Source: Flavobacterium sharifuzzamanii (lineage in GTDB: Bacteria; Bacteroidota; Bacteroidia; Flavobacteriales; Flavobacteriaceae). Taken from it: DNA of 64,000 nt. The DNA is taken from the NCBI RefSeq assembly GCF_003254585.1, contig NZ_QJGZ01000041.1, positions 248,001-312,000 of the forward strand, in the 5' to 3' direction. The notes under the pieces are model-generated. The model did not search any database. It saw only the letters and a program-made list of their open reading frames with translations, and was not told the origin of the DNA. Made by a program: the position numbers and the translations under genes. Positions 1 through 8,353 of the stretch are shown here, in pieces (the stretch's first letter is position 1; each line of letters opens with the position of its first letter).

Positions 1-819
1 TTCTACAACTTTGATAAATTCTTCTAAATCTCCGTTTTCAAAAATGGCGATTAATTTATCCAGATTTTCGTGTGCTTGTGCAAAACGTCTTTCTGCATAC
101 GGATGGTTGTGCATTAAATCGTGCCCAACCGTACTAGAAACTTGTTTTTCGCCTTTGTCAACCAATAAAATGGTATCTTGATAATTCTTGAAGTTCTCGT
201 GAATTGTATACGGAAATTCAACTCCAAATAAATCTGTACTTCCTTCGATATTAGCCTGATTTCCCCAAACTACTACATTTCCTTTTACACTTCGGCAAGC
301 ACTTCCTGAACCTAAACGAGCTAGAAATGAAGCTTTTTGATAGAAATAATCATCAGTCATTTCTGGATTCAATTTTCTTTCCAAACTCATAAAATTCATT
401 GCCAAAGCCGCCATTCCAGAAGCCGAAGAAGCAATTCCCGAACTATGCGGAAAAGTATTTTGAGTATCAATTGTAAAATGATATTCTTTCAAAAAAGGCA
501 GATAAACTTCAACTCTTTCTAAAAACTTCTGAATTTTTGGCTTGAAATCTTCTTTTGGTTTTCCTTCAAAAAGTAAATCAAAAGAAAAACTATTTGTCCC
601 GCTAGGCGGAGTCGAAGCGTCTTTTTTAGAAAAAGCCAATTTCGTAATCGTTTTACAATTATTCAAAGTAAAACTTACAGAAGGATTTGCTGGAATCTGG
701 TTGTTTTTTTTCCCCCAGTATTTCACTAACGCAATGTTGCTTGGAGCGCTCCATTCAAAGTTTCCGTTTTCGATTGTTGAAGTATATGGATTTGGTATAA
801 AATCAGCTGCTGTTAACAT
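1..819 (-). CDS. mvaD: Diphosphomevalonate decarboxylase (mevalonate pathway), 3' end cut by the window
   Basis: The minus-strand frame is open from an ATG at 819 to the window edge, giving 273 codons with no stop. The N-terminus reads MLTAADFIPNPYTSTIENG, followed by SAPSNIALVKYWGKKN, a hallmark of diphosphomevalonate decarboxylase. The GHMP-type serine-rich loop HSSGIASSASGMAALA follows, then ARLGSGSACRS. The enzyme decarboxylates mevalonate diphosphate to isopentenyl diphosphate in the cytoplasm, using ATP. Family members run about 320-360 residues, so roughly the last quarter lies outside the window. It is transcribed divergently from tspO. HMG-CoA reductase and a GHMP kinase of the same pathway lie 36 kb away. 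Confidence 0.93.
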   Translation of the reverse strand, partial: MLTAADFIPNPYTSTIENGNFEWSAPSNIALVKYWGKKNNQIPANPSVSFTLNNCKTITKLAFSKKDASTPPSGTNSFSFDLLFEGKPKEDFKPKIQKFLERVEVYLPFLKEYHFTIDTQNTFPHSSGIASSASGMAALAMNFMSLERKLNPEMTDDYFYQKASFLARLGSGSACRSVKGNVVVWGNQANIEGSTDLFGVEFPYTIHENFKNYQDTILLVDKGEKQVSSTVGHDLMHNHPYAERRFAQAHENLDKLIAIFENGDLEEFIKVVE

Positions 820-836
820 GAATTACAAAATTTTGG

Positions 837-844
837 CAAAGATA
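837..844 (-). promoter_or_regulatory. Candidate -7 box of mvaD
   Basis: On the minus strand the sequence TATCTTTG matches the Bacteroidota -7 consensus TAnnTTTG and sits 17 bases before the mvaD ATG. I see no TTG at a standard distance upstream, so the call rests on the -7 element alone. Confidence 0.5.
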
Positions 845-903
845 GTTTTTTCGCCATAAAGGGATAATTTTTTATCCATAATGGTTTAAACTTTTCTTTT
901 GAC

Positions 904-911
904 TATTTTTG
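904..911 (+). promoter_or_regulatory. Candidate -7 box of tspO
   Basis: TATTTTTG matches TAnnTTTG and lies 18 bases before the preferred ATG of tspO at 930. No convincing -33 TTG is visible. Start selection at 930 rather than the in-frame TTG at 909 fits this position, because the TTG would fall inside the promoter. Confidence 0.4.
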
Positions 912-929
912 AATTCAAAATTTGATACA

Positions 930-1406
930 ATGAATAAGTTCGTCAAAATCGCTATAGCTTTAGTAATTTGTTTAACAGTAGGATATTCTGCGGGATTGGT
1001 TACAAAGCCAAGTATAGAGACTTGGTATGTCATGCTGGAAAAACCAGTTTTTAATCCGCCGAATTGGGTTTTTATGCCAGTTTGGACTGTAATTTATATT
1101 CTAATGGCAATTGCGGCTGCATTAGTTTGGGACAGAATAAAAGAAAATACAGAAGAAGTTAAAAAAGCATTGCTGTTTTTTATCATTCAATTGATTTTAA
1201 ATTCAATTTGGTCTTATTTATTCTTCGGACTAAAAAATCCGATGCTGGCTTTAATCGAAATCGTGCTTTTATGGTTAATGATTTATGAAACGTATTTAAA
1301 ATTCATCAAAATCAATAAAACTGCAGGTTATTTATTGATTCCGTATTTAGCTTGGGTTGGATTTGCAACTGTTCTGAATGCTAGTATTTGGTGGTTAAAC
1401 AAGTAG
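930..1406 (+). CDS. tspO: TspO/MBR family membrane protein
   Basis: The protein has 158 residues from the ATG at 930; an upstream in-frame TTG at 909 would add seven residues but overlaps the likely promoter. It is almost entirely hydrophobic, with about five membrane segments, and is rich in tryptophan. The stretch WYVMLEKPVFNPPNWVF is the TspO signature, and length matches the family (about 150-165). TspO proteins bind porphyrins and related ligands in the membrane; their cellular role in Bacteroidota is not settled. The stop is only 4 bases from the stop of the converging next gene, with no clear terminator between them. Confidence 0.92.
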   Translation: MNKFVKIAIALVICLTVGYSAGLVTKPSIETWYVMLEKPVFNPPNWVFMPVWTVIYILMAIAAALVWDRIKENTEEVKKALLFFIIQLILNSIWSYLFFGLKNPMLALIEIVLLWLMIYETYLKFIKINKTAGYLLIPYLAWVGFATVLNASIWWLNK

Positions 1407-1410
1407 TTTT

Positions 1411-2166
1411 TTAATTTTTAATCTCCGTTTTCAGTTTCTTAAATTCTTCATTTTTAGCATATAAAAAATCCATTGTATAAAGTAGATTTTTTTGTTTTAG
1501 AATAACTTCTGATTGTGGATCAGCGGAACAAAATTCTAGAAAAAGAGCCTTTTCATTTGGATTTAATTTTAAGTCTTTTGTAAAGAAATCCAGAGGGCAT
1601 GTTGCTTCCATGAATGTTTTGAAATCTAATTCGGGAGTTTTCTTTTTAGGTTTTTTATTGGTGCTGTCTTCTTTTTTAAACAAACTTAGAAGGCCTGCGC
1701 CCATAGCGCCAAAATTCATTCCATTTGAAATGGAGCCGTCATAAACTCCAGTGTATTTCCGTAAATCGCGAGAAGCTCTCTGTAATGCAATCGAATCTGA
1801 AACTTCTGCAGTAGGACCTACGTGAGGAAATTTTATGTTTGTTATTAAGACCTCATCTAGTTCTTCTGGTTTCAAAATCATATTCACCACAATATTGTTC
1901 TGATCTATATTTTCCTGTGAAATTTTTAGCCTTTTAAAAAAGTAATCTTTAGAGAAAAACAACACACTATCTTGCGGTCTTACCAGAATCGAAAATTCGC
2001 CAAGTTCGTTTGTTCTCGTGCTGGTCTTAGCAGTTTTATTAATTACCTCTACTTTATTAAGCGGAATATTTTGCGAAAGCACTTTTCCGTTTAATATTTT
2101 TTCCGTTTGAGAAACGCTTAGCTGATAAGTGAAAATAGAAATTGTGGTAAGTAATTTTACTCTCAT
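1411..2166 (-). CDS. Exported protein with carboxypeptidase regulatory-like domain
   Basis: This 251-residue protein starts with a probable signal peptide (MRVKLLTTISIFTYQLSVSQ). Residues about 25-95 (LNGKVLSQNIPLNKVEVINK through TRTNELGEFSILV) resemble the CarboxypepD_reg-like beta-sandwich, often seen at the N-terminus of TonB-dependent receptors but also in stand-alone periplasmic proteins of Bacteroidota. The rest is charged and lacks a recognisable domain; a lysine-rich stretch (KKPKKKTPE) lies near residue 170. No catalytic motif is visible. It is a single gene convergent with tspO. Function is unknown; the domain call is by eye. Confidence 0.72.
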   Translation of the reverse strand: MRVKLLTTISIFTYQLSVSQTEKILNGKVLSQNIPLNKVEVINKTAKTSTRTNELGEFSILVRPQDSVLFFSKDYFFKRLKISQENIDQNNIVVNMILKPEELDEVLITNIKFPHVGPTAEVSDSIALQRASRDLRKYTGVYDGSISNGMNFGAMGAGLLSLFKKEDSTNKKPKKKTPELDFKTFMEATCPLDFFTKDLKLNPNEKALFLEFCSADPQSEVILKQKNLLYTMDFLYAKNEEFKKLKTEIKN

Positions 2167-2248
2167 ATAGGATTAATTAGTTGAGAGTAAAATTATTAGA
2201 ATACTCTTAACGAAAACTTACAGAATATGTAAATTCTTGTTAATAAAG

Positions 2249-2917
2249 CTATCGCGTATTTTGAACAAATTTTTCCAGTTGTCCATTATTAAATAAAACA
2301 GGTCCGTGACCAAAACAAAGTATTTTTGGTTTTAGAGAAGCCAATTTGAGAATAGATTTTCTATTGGTTTCTTTATCAGTGGTAAATAAATGGGGAGGTT
2401 CATGCAAGCCTACTTTGGTTGTCAATAAGTTCATATTGATCATAACATCTCCAACGATTAAAACGCCATCTTTTTCTCTAAAAAATGAGATGTGACCTCG
2501 TGAATGTCCTGGAGTTTCAATAACCGTGAATCCGCCAATTTGATCGCCTTCTTTTAAGGTTTGAGAAACTGGATGTCCTTTTCCTGCCCAGAAATTCTTC
2601 TGAAATTTCGAAATGATATGATTCGGATTTGGGTATTCTGTAATTACATTTCCGTTTTCTGCAAATGCTTTTTCAGGTTCACTGCATAAAAGAGGAATAT
2701 TAAAGGTTTCGCAGATTATTTTACTGCTTCCTTGATGATCGGCATGAGCGTGTGTCAGCGCGTGCTTTGTTATTGATTTATCTTTTAAAGCCTTTAAAAT
2801 AGTATTTGCAGAACTGCGAATTCCGGCATCGATTAAAACATCTTCAGTCAAATAACAATTGATAGCATTTCTTGGAAATAATGGAATTTGGTAAACGTCT
2901 TTGGCAATATTCTTCAT
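2249..2917 (-). CDS. MBL-fold metallo-hydrolase
   Basis: The protein has 222 residues from the ATG at 2917; an in-frame TTG three codons earlier is less likely. The metal motif HAHADH spans residues 56-61. Later elements are TPGHSRGHISFF (third metal histidine), VGDVMIN (bridging aspartate) and a final GHGPV, all in the order usual for the metallo-beta-lactamase superfamily with two zinc or iron ions. The substrate cannot be told; glyoxalase II-like or lactonase-like hydrolysis are possibilities. No signal peptide is seen, so it is probably cytoplasmic. It lies 61 bases downstream of the Crp/Fnr gene on the same strand and may be co-transcribed. Confidence 0.88.
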   Translation of the reverse strand: MKNIAKDVYQIPLFPRNAINCYLTEDVLIDAGIRSSANTILKALKDKSITKHALTHAHADHQGSSKIICETFNIPLLCSEPEKAFAENGNVITEYPNPNHIISKFQKNFWAGKGHPVSQTLKEGDQIGGFTVIETPGHSRGHISFFREKDGVLIVGDVMINMNLLTTKVGLHEPPHLFTTDKETNRKSILKLASLKPKILCFGHGPVLFNNGQLEKFVQNTR

Positions 2918-2978
2918 CTTTTTCAAATTTTATTTTGACAAAGATTCGAATTCGGTTTTTCAATACACTTGATAAATG

Positions 2979-3551
2979 TTAAGAAATGTCCTGACGGATT
3001 CTGCTTAAAGATTCGGGCGTAATTCCGAGAAAAGAAGCGATATAAATTAAAGGTGTTCGTTGAATTATTTTGGCTGGAGCCGAAGATAAAAAAGTCTGGT
3101 ATTTTTCTTTAGCTGGAATCATTTGCAGTTTTAAAACGCGATCTGCCATGCAAAGGTAATTTTGTTCTGCCAAAATTCTTCCAACGCGTTCCCAATTCGG
3201 AATTTCATTATACAAAAACTGCATTTTTTCGAAAGTAATCGAAAGCACTTCACAATCTTCAATACATTGAATATTTTCAAAAGAAGGAGATTGATTTATG
3301 AAGCTAGAATATGAAGCAATAAAACCTTCGTCACAACTTAAATAAGTGGTAATTTCTTTTCCGTCTTTTAAGTAATAAACACGAGCTAGACCTGCGACAA
3401 TAAAAAAGATTTTACTGCTGGTTTTTCCCATTGAAGAAAGAAATTCTTTAGCTGTAAATCTTTCATATTCAAAACAAGAAGCAATTGTCTCAATTTCATT
3501 TTCAGAAAACGAAGCGATTGATTGTATTTGTTTTTTTAAAGAGGGATTCAT
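2979..3551 (-). CDS. Crp/Fnr-type transcriptional regulator
   Basis: The ATG at 3551 gives 190 residues (MNPSLKKQIQSI); the upstream TTG at 3569 would overlap the preceding gene. Residues about 10-115 form a cyclic-nucleotide-binding-type beta-barrel (FIVAGLARVYYLKDGKEITTY). The C-terminus carries a short helix-turn-helix (LIYIASFLGITPESLSRIRQ). There is no cysteine cluster like that of FNR, so oxygen sensing through an iron-sulphur cluster is unlikely. Such short Crp-like regulators are common in Bacteroidota and their ligands are mostly unknown. It starts 4 bases after the stop of the HAD gene, so the two are probably translated from one mRNA. Confidence 0.86.
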   Translation of the reverse strand: MNPSLKKQIQSIASFSENEIETIASCFEYERFTAKEFLSSMGKTSSKIFFIVAGLARVYYLKDGKEITTYLSCDEGFIASYSSFINQSPSFENIQCIEDCEVLSITFEKMQFLYNEIPNWERVGRILAEQNYLCMADRVLKLQMIPAKEKYQTFLSSAPAKIIQRTPLIYIASFLGITPESLSRIRQDIS

Positions 3552-3555
3552 GATT

Positions 3556-4203
3556 TTATAAAATAGCAATCAGTTCCGAAGCATTATTAATAACCATTTT
3601 TGCTCCGCTAGATTTCAATTCATCTTCCGTTCTATACCCCCAAGTTACACCAACAGGAAACATATTGGCATTTACTGCCGTTTTCATATCAATATCAGAA
3701 TCGCCGACAAATAGGATTTCTTCTGGTTTTAAATTCCATTTTTTACTGATTTCAATTGCTTCAAACGGATTTGGTTTCTTAAGTGCTTCCGTACTTAATC
3801 CAATCGCTGTATCGAATTGCTTTGGAAATAATTCGTAGGCTATTTTCTTCGTCAATTCGTCGGCTTTGTTGGAGAAAACTGCCATTTTGATGTTTTGCGA
3901 TGTCAGTTTTTCAAGCAATTCAACAATTCCGTCATAAGGTTTTGTTTTCAATGTGCAGATTTTTGAGTATTCATCAACCATGCATTCAAAACAACTTTCG
4001 ATTTCATCATCAGAACTGTTTGAAGCGGGCAAAGCTTTGCTTACCAAATTTCGTAAACCACTTCCGATAAAATATTGGTAAGTATCGTAATCATGTGTTG
4101 GGTAACTTAGAGCGGTAAGCACTTTATTCATCGCATCTGAGATATCGTGTAATGAATCTACTAGTGTACCGTCTAAATCAAAAATAATTCCTTTAAATTT
4201 CAT
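3556..4203 (-). CDS. HAD-family phosphatase, phosphoglycolate phosphatase-like
   Basis: A 215-residue HAD hydrolase. Motif I is DLDGTLVDS, with nucleophile Asp9 and acid/base Asp11. Motif II lies in VFSNKADEL, motif III is the lysine of KKPNPFEA, and motif IV is VGDSDIDM. The helical cap after motif I places it in the phosphoglycolate phosphatase/beta-phosphoglucomutase subfamily. The substrate is unproven. It begins 6 bases after the FAD oxidoreductase and ends 4 bases before the Crp/Fnr regulator, forming a tight three-gene operon. Confidence 0.9.
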   Translation of the reverse strand: MKFKGIIFDLDGTLVDSLHDISDAMNKVLTALSYPTHDYDTYQYFIGSGLRNLVSKALPASNSSDDEIESCFECMVDEYSKICTLKTKPYDGIVELLEKLTSQNIKMAVFSNKADELTKKIAYELFPKQFDTAIGLSTEALKKPNPFEAIEISKKWNLKPEEILFVGDSDIDMKTAVNANMFPVGVTWGYRTEDELKSSGAKMVINNASELIAIL

Positions 4204-4209
4204 TTTGTA

Positions 4210-5418
4210 TTAAATATTTTGAGCCAGAATAAATCCGCTTGTCCAAGCATTCTGAAAATTAAATCCGCCTGTAATAGCGTCTATATTTACAATTTCACCA
4301 GCAAAATAAAGGTTTTCATGAATTTTGCTTTCCATGGTTTTGAAGTTGATTTCTTTTAAATCGATTCCGCCAGCCGTTACAAATTCTTCTTTAAAAGTAC
4401 TTTTTCCGTTTACTTTAAATTCGGCTTTTGTTAATTGTGAAGTCAGATTTTGCAATTGAATTTTAGATAAATCCGCCCATTTCGTTTCAGAATCAATTCC
4501 CGAAGCCAGAACCAAACTTTCCCATAAACGATTCGGAAAATCAAAAGGAGATTTTTTCGAAACGGCTTTTTTAGCGTGTTCTTGTTTTAAATCTTTTAGA
4601 ATATTTTCTGCATCTTCAAAATCAACATCATTTAGCCAATTAACAAAAATGGTAAACTGATAATTTTTATCATGTAAAATGCGTGCGCCCCAAGCCGAAA
4701 GTTTTAAAATCGCTGGACCGCTCATTCCCCAATGCGTGATTAATAAAGGACCTGTAGATTCTAGTTTGGTATCTTTTACATTTACGGTAACTTGTGCCGC
4801 AACTCCAGGTAATTCTTTAATTCTTGAATCTTTTATATTGAAAGTAAATAGGGAAGGAACAGGGCTTACAATTGCGTGTCCGTGCTCCTGAAGCATTTCC
4901 CAGATTTTAGGGTTACTTCCAGTTGCCATTACCAATTTTTCGGCAGCATAATTATCACTTTGTGTATCAATTTTCCAATGATTTTCTTTTTTGAAAATGG
5001 ATTGTACGCTTTGTCCTGTCAAAACTTTTATGCCTAATTTTTCTGTTGCTTTTAAGAAACAATCAATAATGGTTTGTGACGAATTGGAAACTGGAAACAT
5101 TCGTCCGTCTTCTTCGATTTTTAATTCTACGCCGTGCTTTTCGAACCATTCAATTGTATCTCCCGAACAAAATTGATGAAATGGTCCTCGAAGTTCTTTT
5201 TCGCCGCGTGGATAAAACTTTACTAATTCGTTGGGTTCAAAACAAGCGTGCGTAACGTTGCATCGTCCGCCACCAGAAACGCGGACTTTAGAAAGGACTT
5301 CTTTTCCTCTTTCTAAAATGGCAATTTTCAGTTTCGGATTTTTCTCTGCAATATTAATTGCAGTAAAAAAACCTGCAGCGCCTCCGCCAACAATTATTAT
5401 GTCGAAATTTTTGATCAT
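4210..5418 (-). CDS. FAD-dependent oxidoreductase of the HI0933 (YhiN/BaiN) family
   Basis: The ATG at 5418 yields 402 residues (MIKNFDIIIVGGGAAGFF); a GTG at 5436 would add six residues that resemble no flavoprotein start. The dinucleotide-binding glycine motif IVGGGAAG is at residues 9-16. RVSGGGRCNVTH near residue 50 is diagnostic of the HI0933-like family, and the C-terminal flavin-contact region is AITGGFNFQNAWTSG. Family members include BaiN, implicated in bile-acid dehydroxylation in clostridia, but most have no known substrate. It is the first gene of the operon with the HAD phosphatase and Crp/Fnr regulator. The upstream region is full of dispersed repeats. Confidence 0.9.
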   Translation of the reverse strand: MIKNFDIIIVGGGAAGFFTAINIAEKNPKLKIAILERGKEVLSKVRVSGGGRCNVTHACFEPNELVKFYPRGEKELRGPFHQFCSGDTIEWFEKHGVELKIEEDGRMFPVSNSSQTIIDCFLKATEKLGIKVLTGQSVQSIFKKENHWKIDTQSDNYAAEKLVMATGSNPKIWEMLQEHGHAIVSPVPSLFTFNIKDSRIKELPGVAAQVTVNVKDTKLESTGPLLITHWGMSGPAILKLSAWGARILHDKNYQFTIFVNWLNDVDFEDAENILKDLKQEHAKKAVSKKSPFDFPNRLWESLVLASGIDSETKWADLSKIQLQNLTSQLTKAEFKVNGKSTFKEEFVTAGGIDLKEINFKTMESKIHENLYFAGEIVNIDAITGGFNFQNAWTSGFILAQNI

Positions 5419-5432
5419 ATTTTTTTTGGTTG

Positions 5433-5608
5433 CCACTAATTACACGAATTGGCACTAATTTTTTTTCTGCCACTCCCGATAGCTATCGGGATAAAATGAT
5501 TAACACAGATTTCTCAAATTTAAATACGAATAAATTAATTCGTGGAAATTCGTGTTATTTGTGGCAAAAGAAAAAATCCTTTTAATCCTAATAATCTGTG
5601 GCTAAAAA
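5433..5608. repeat. Dispersed intergenic repeats ('gccac-n-aatt' and 'aatctgtggc' types)
   Basis: This gene-free stretch contains copies of several short repeats. Bases 5531-5568 match the reverse complement of 8213-8250 at 35 of 38 positions. Bases 5573-5608 are identical over 36 bases to 6398-6433. A further degenerate 'ccactaattacacgaattgg' unit lies at 5433-5458, and a palindrome sits at 5474-5491. No open reading frame is evident. Confidence 0.85.
5474..5491. repeat. 18-bp perfect palindrome
   Basis: TCCCGATAGCTATCGGGA is identical to its reverse complement. It has no T-tract on either side, so it does not look like a simple terminator. It sits inside the larger repeat block between the FAD oxidoreductase and GDPD genes and may be a dispersed element or a protein-binding site. 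Confidence 0.7.
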
Positions 5609-5617
5609 TTTTATACT

Positions 5618-6295
5618 TTATATTTTATCTGGATTATCAGAGATAATTCCGTTTACTTGATAACTTTTTACTTTTTGAATGTCTTCTTCTGTGTTTACTG
5701 TCCATGGTAAAACTAAGAATCCTTTTTCCTGCATTTGATGAACATTTTCAATATTCAATAATTGAAAATCAGGATTTATGGCTTTTGCTTTTATTTTTTC
5801 GGCGAAAGCCAAAGCAGTATCTATATTTTCTTCTGTTAAAACACCAATTGGGATATTCGGGTTTAGGTTTGATGTTTCCTCCAACATATTCCAATTAAAA
5901 CTTGAAATGATAAATTGATTGTAATTCCAGTTTTTTTCTGCAATATATTCTTCAATTAAACTGACAACTTTTGGGGCAGTTCCTAAACCTTTTAATTCAA
6001 TATTGATGAGGCACTTTTTGTCAACCAAATCAAAAACTTCATTTAAAGTTGGGATTTGATATTTTCCATCAATTAAAAATGATTTTAATTCTGCTAAAGT
6101 AAAATCATTTACAAGACCTTTTCCATTAGTGGTTCGGTCGATGGTTTCGTCGTGAATTACGATTATGTATCCGTCAGAGCTCAAATGAACATCTAGTTCG
6201 ATTCCGTCTGAATTTAAGTCTAATGCTTTTTGAAAAGCTTGTAAAGTATTTTCAGGTTCGTAGGCTTTAGCACCTCGATGTCCAATTTTAAGCAT
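5618..6295 (-). CDS. Glycerophosphodiester phosphodiesterase
   Basis: A 225-residue cytoplasmic GDPD with no signal peptide. It has the catalytic HRGA...EPENTLQAF start (His6, Arg7), the metal-binding ELDVHLSSDG, and VIHDETIDRTTNGKG with the second catalytic histidine. The C-terminal PWTVNTEEDI...GIISDNPD is also typical. The enzyme hydrolyses glycerophosphodiesters to glycerol-3-phosphate and an alcohol. Length fits the short bacterial forms. The gene stands alone, flanked on both sides by repeat blocks (5433-5608 and 6300-6472). Confidence 0.93.
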   Translation of the reverse strand: MLKIGHRGAKAYEPENTLQAFQKALDLNSDGIELDVHLSSDGYIIVIHDETIDRTTNGKGLVNDFTLAELKSFLIDGKYQIPTLNEVFDLVDKKCLINIELKGLGTAPKVVSLIEEYIAEKNWNYNQFIISSFNWNMLEETSNLNPNIPIGVLTEENIDTALAFAEKIKAKAINPDFQLLNIENVHQMQEKGFLVLPWTVNTEEDIQKVKSYQVNGIISDNPDKI

Positions 6296-6299
6296 TTGT

Positions 6300-6472
6300 T
6301 ACGAGTTTAACCGCAAAGGTCGCAAAGTTTTACGCAAAGGTCATAAGGATTATAAAAAAAGTTAGCCACAGATTATAAAGATTAGCACAGATTTTTAAAA
6401 ATCCTTTTAATCCTAATAATCTGTGGCTAAAAACCTTTGCGAACATCGCGTAAATCTTAGCGTTCCTTGCAG
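6300..6472. repeat. Repeat block between GDPD and GH13 genes
   Basis: The block combines two repeat families. 'accgcaaaggtcgcaaag' and related words lie near 6308-6340, with inverse copies near 6437-6470. Bases 6365-6394 are identical over 30 bases to the reverse complement of 8293-8322, and 6398-6433 repeats 5573-5608 exactly. The two 'gccacagatt' copies face each other and could form a hairpin. No gene is seen. Confidence 0.85.
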
Positions 6473-8134
6473 TTAAATCATCTCTAATAAAACTATATCA
6501 AAATCATTGTCGATAATCACTTTTCCATCAACAACCTCAACTTCTTGATTTGAATAAGCATCTTTAAGTTTTGTTCCGTTTGGAAAGATATTGCCAACAG
6601 GAAGTTCTTTTCTGCCTTTTGGTAAATCTACTCCCATAACTACTTTATCTGTAAAAGAACCTTTTGTAAATGTTCTAGAAAAAGTATAAGGATACGGATT
6701 AATCAGTTGATGAACTCCAGCTCCAACAGCTGGATGGTTTCGTCTAAACTGACCTAATTTCTGCCAATGCAAAAGTGTTTTTTGTGTTTCAGGATTGTTC
6801 TGAATATCCGTCCAATTCATATTGGAGCGTAATGTTGCATCGCCTTGCGTTCCTTCAATAACTAAAGATCTTGCCGATTCGTCTCCATAATAAACCTGAG
6901 ACATTCCAGGAGAAAGCAATAGTTTATTGGCTGTTTCAATGCTTTTTGTTCTGTTGGCATCAAAAGGCTGTCCATCGTCATGAGAAGACATATAGTTAAG
7001 GACAGAATATCCTTTTAAATCATTATTTAAAGCGTTTGAATATTTAGAAAATAAACCTTCATAATCGTTTTGAGCAGCATTCCATTTAAATTCAAAATTG
7101 ATCATGCTGTTGAAACCATTTTGAAAATAATTGACTTTTCGATCTCCAAAATCATAATCCTGTCCGCCGCTAATCCCGTAACCGTAAACTTCGGCAATAG
7201 TATAAAACGGATTTTGATCTAAAACTTGTAAAGGATGATGTTTTTTCCAAGTTTCAAAAGCGTAATCACATTCTTTTTTGAAATCGGCCCAAACGGCTTC
7301 TTCAGTGTGTTTTACAGTATCGGCACGGTAGCCGTCAATTCCAAATTCCAGAATGTAATCTGTAAGCCATTTTATGATGTAATATTTCGGAGTTCTTGGG
7401 TAACCTGTTCTTTTAAAGAATTCGTCAAGAGAAGCAATTTCTTTTTCGTAACGGCCTTCTTTTTTCCATTTTTCAATTAAAAGAGAAGGGAGTTCAACTT
7501 CTTGTACACTTTCAGTTCTAATATCTGGAAGATTGTCAACCAAAGTACACATTGTAGTATTTTCAAACGATTTATAATCGCAGACAACGCCCGTTCTAAC
7601 CCAATCTGAAGGCCAAACAGGATCTTCGGGAGTTACTGGGCCAGTATGATTAATTACGCCATCCAGAATTATTCTGATATCTTTTTCGTGTGCTTTTTTA
7701 ACGAGATTTGCTAAGTCTTCTTTTGTTCCAAAGTTGGGATCTAAGGCGGTCCAATCTTTTGCCCAATAACCGTGAAAACCATAACTCAATCCAGTTCCTT
7801 CATCAACGCCGTCGTGAATCTGCTCGACAATCGGCGTAAGCCAAATGGCATTAATTCCTAATTTTTCAAAATATCCAGATTCGATTTTTTTAGTGATTCC
7901 GATGATGTCACCGCCTTCAAATCCGCGTAATTTTCCGGGAGTTTTGGTTCGGTTGAAATTGACATCGTTTGAAGTGTCTCCGTTGTAAAAACGATCTGTA
8001 AGTAAAAAATAAACATTTGCTCCTTCCCAAACGAAAGGTGTCTTTGAAGTATTATTCATTGTAACTGATTTTGAGCCAGAACAACCCATTATTAAGAATA
8101 CTAAAGATAGATAAAGGAAAGTGTATTTTTTCAT
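6473..8134 (-). CDS. GH13 alpha-amylase family lipoprotein
   Basis: The protein has 553 residues and a lipoprotein signal ending at the lipobox LIMGC (Cys18). The GH13 barrel follows directly: DGVINHTGP (region I), DGYRADTVKH with nucleophile Asp272 (II), IAEVYGYG with acid/base Glu315 (III), and SSHDDGQP with Asp386 (IV). All catalytic residues are intact. It likely cleaves alpha-1,4 linkages in maltodextrins. The residues after the lipid cysteine (SGSKSV) lack the acidic stretch linked to surface export, so a periplasm-facing anchor is more likely; this is inference. It belongs to the maltose/starch locus but is separated from the next GH13 gene by repeats and may have its own promoter. Confidence 0.93.
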   Translation of the reverse strand: MKKYTFLYLSLVFLIMGCSGSKSVTMNNTSKTPFVWEGANVYFLLTDRFYNGDTSNDVNFNRTKTPGKLRGFEGGDIIGITKKIESGYFEKLGINAIWLTPIVEQIHDGVDEGTGLSYGFHGYWAKDWTALDPNFGTKEDLANLVKKAHEKDIRIILDGVINHTGPVTPEDPVWPSDWVRTGVVCDYKSFENTTMCTLVDNLPDIRTESVQEVELPSLLIEKWKKEGRYEKEIASLDEFFKRTGYPRTPKYYIIKWLTDYILEFGIDGYRADTVKHTEEAVWADFKKECDYAFETWKKHHPLQVLDQNPFYTIAEVYGYGISGGQDYDFGDRKVNYFQNGFNSMINFEFKWNAAQNDYEGLFSKYSNALNNDLKGYSVLNYMSSHDDGQPFDANRTKSIETANKLLLSPGMSQVYYGDESARSLVIEGTQGDATLRSNMNWTDIQNNPETQKTLLHWQKLGQFRRNHPAVGAGVHQLINPYPYTFSRTFTKGSFTDKVVMGVDLPKGRKELPVGNIFPNGTKLKDAYSNQEVEVVDGKVIIDNDFDIVLLEMI

Positions 8135-8149
8135 TCTTTAAGAGTTTTT

Positions 8150-8345
8150 TAGATAAACATCATGTTGAAAAAAAATAGCCACAGATTACACAGATTAAAA
8201 TGATTTTTTTCTTTTGCCACGAATTACACGAATCTCCACGAATTAATTTATCATATTTAAATTTGTGAAAATTAGTGAAATTAGTGGCAAACAAATCTGT
8301 GCTAATCTTTATAATCTGTGGCAAAAAGATACTGCGAACTTCGCG
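8150..8345. repeat. Repeat block between the two GH13 genes
   Basis: Contains 'agccacagattacacagatt' near 8176, the 38-base element 8213-8250 (inverse of 5531-5568), the 30-base element 8293-8322 (inverse of 6365-6394), and a 'gcgaacttcgcggtt' remnant near 8335. No coding potential is evident. It separates the two amylase genes and may end the longer transcript. Confidence 0.85.
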
Positions 8346-8353
8346 GTTAAGCT

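Noticed and set aside
542..859. Plus-strand open frame of 105 codons over the left edge
   Set aside because: It is antisense to mvaD, whose protein has clear family motifs; the plus-strand translation has no recognisable features.
6365..8322. Composite transposon bounded by the 30-bp inverted repeats
   Set aside because: There is no transposase inside or next to it and no target-site duplication that I can see; the repeats look like dispersed intergenic units.
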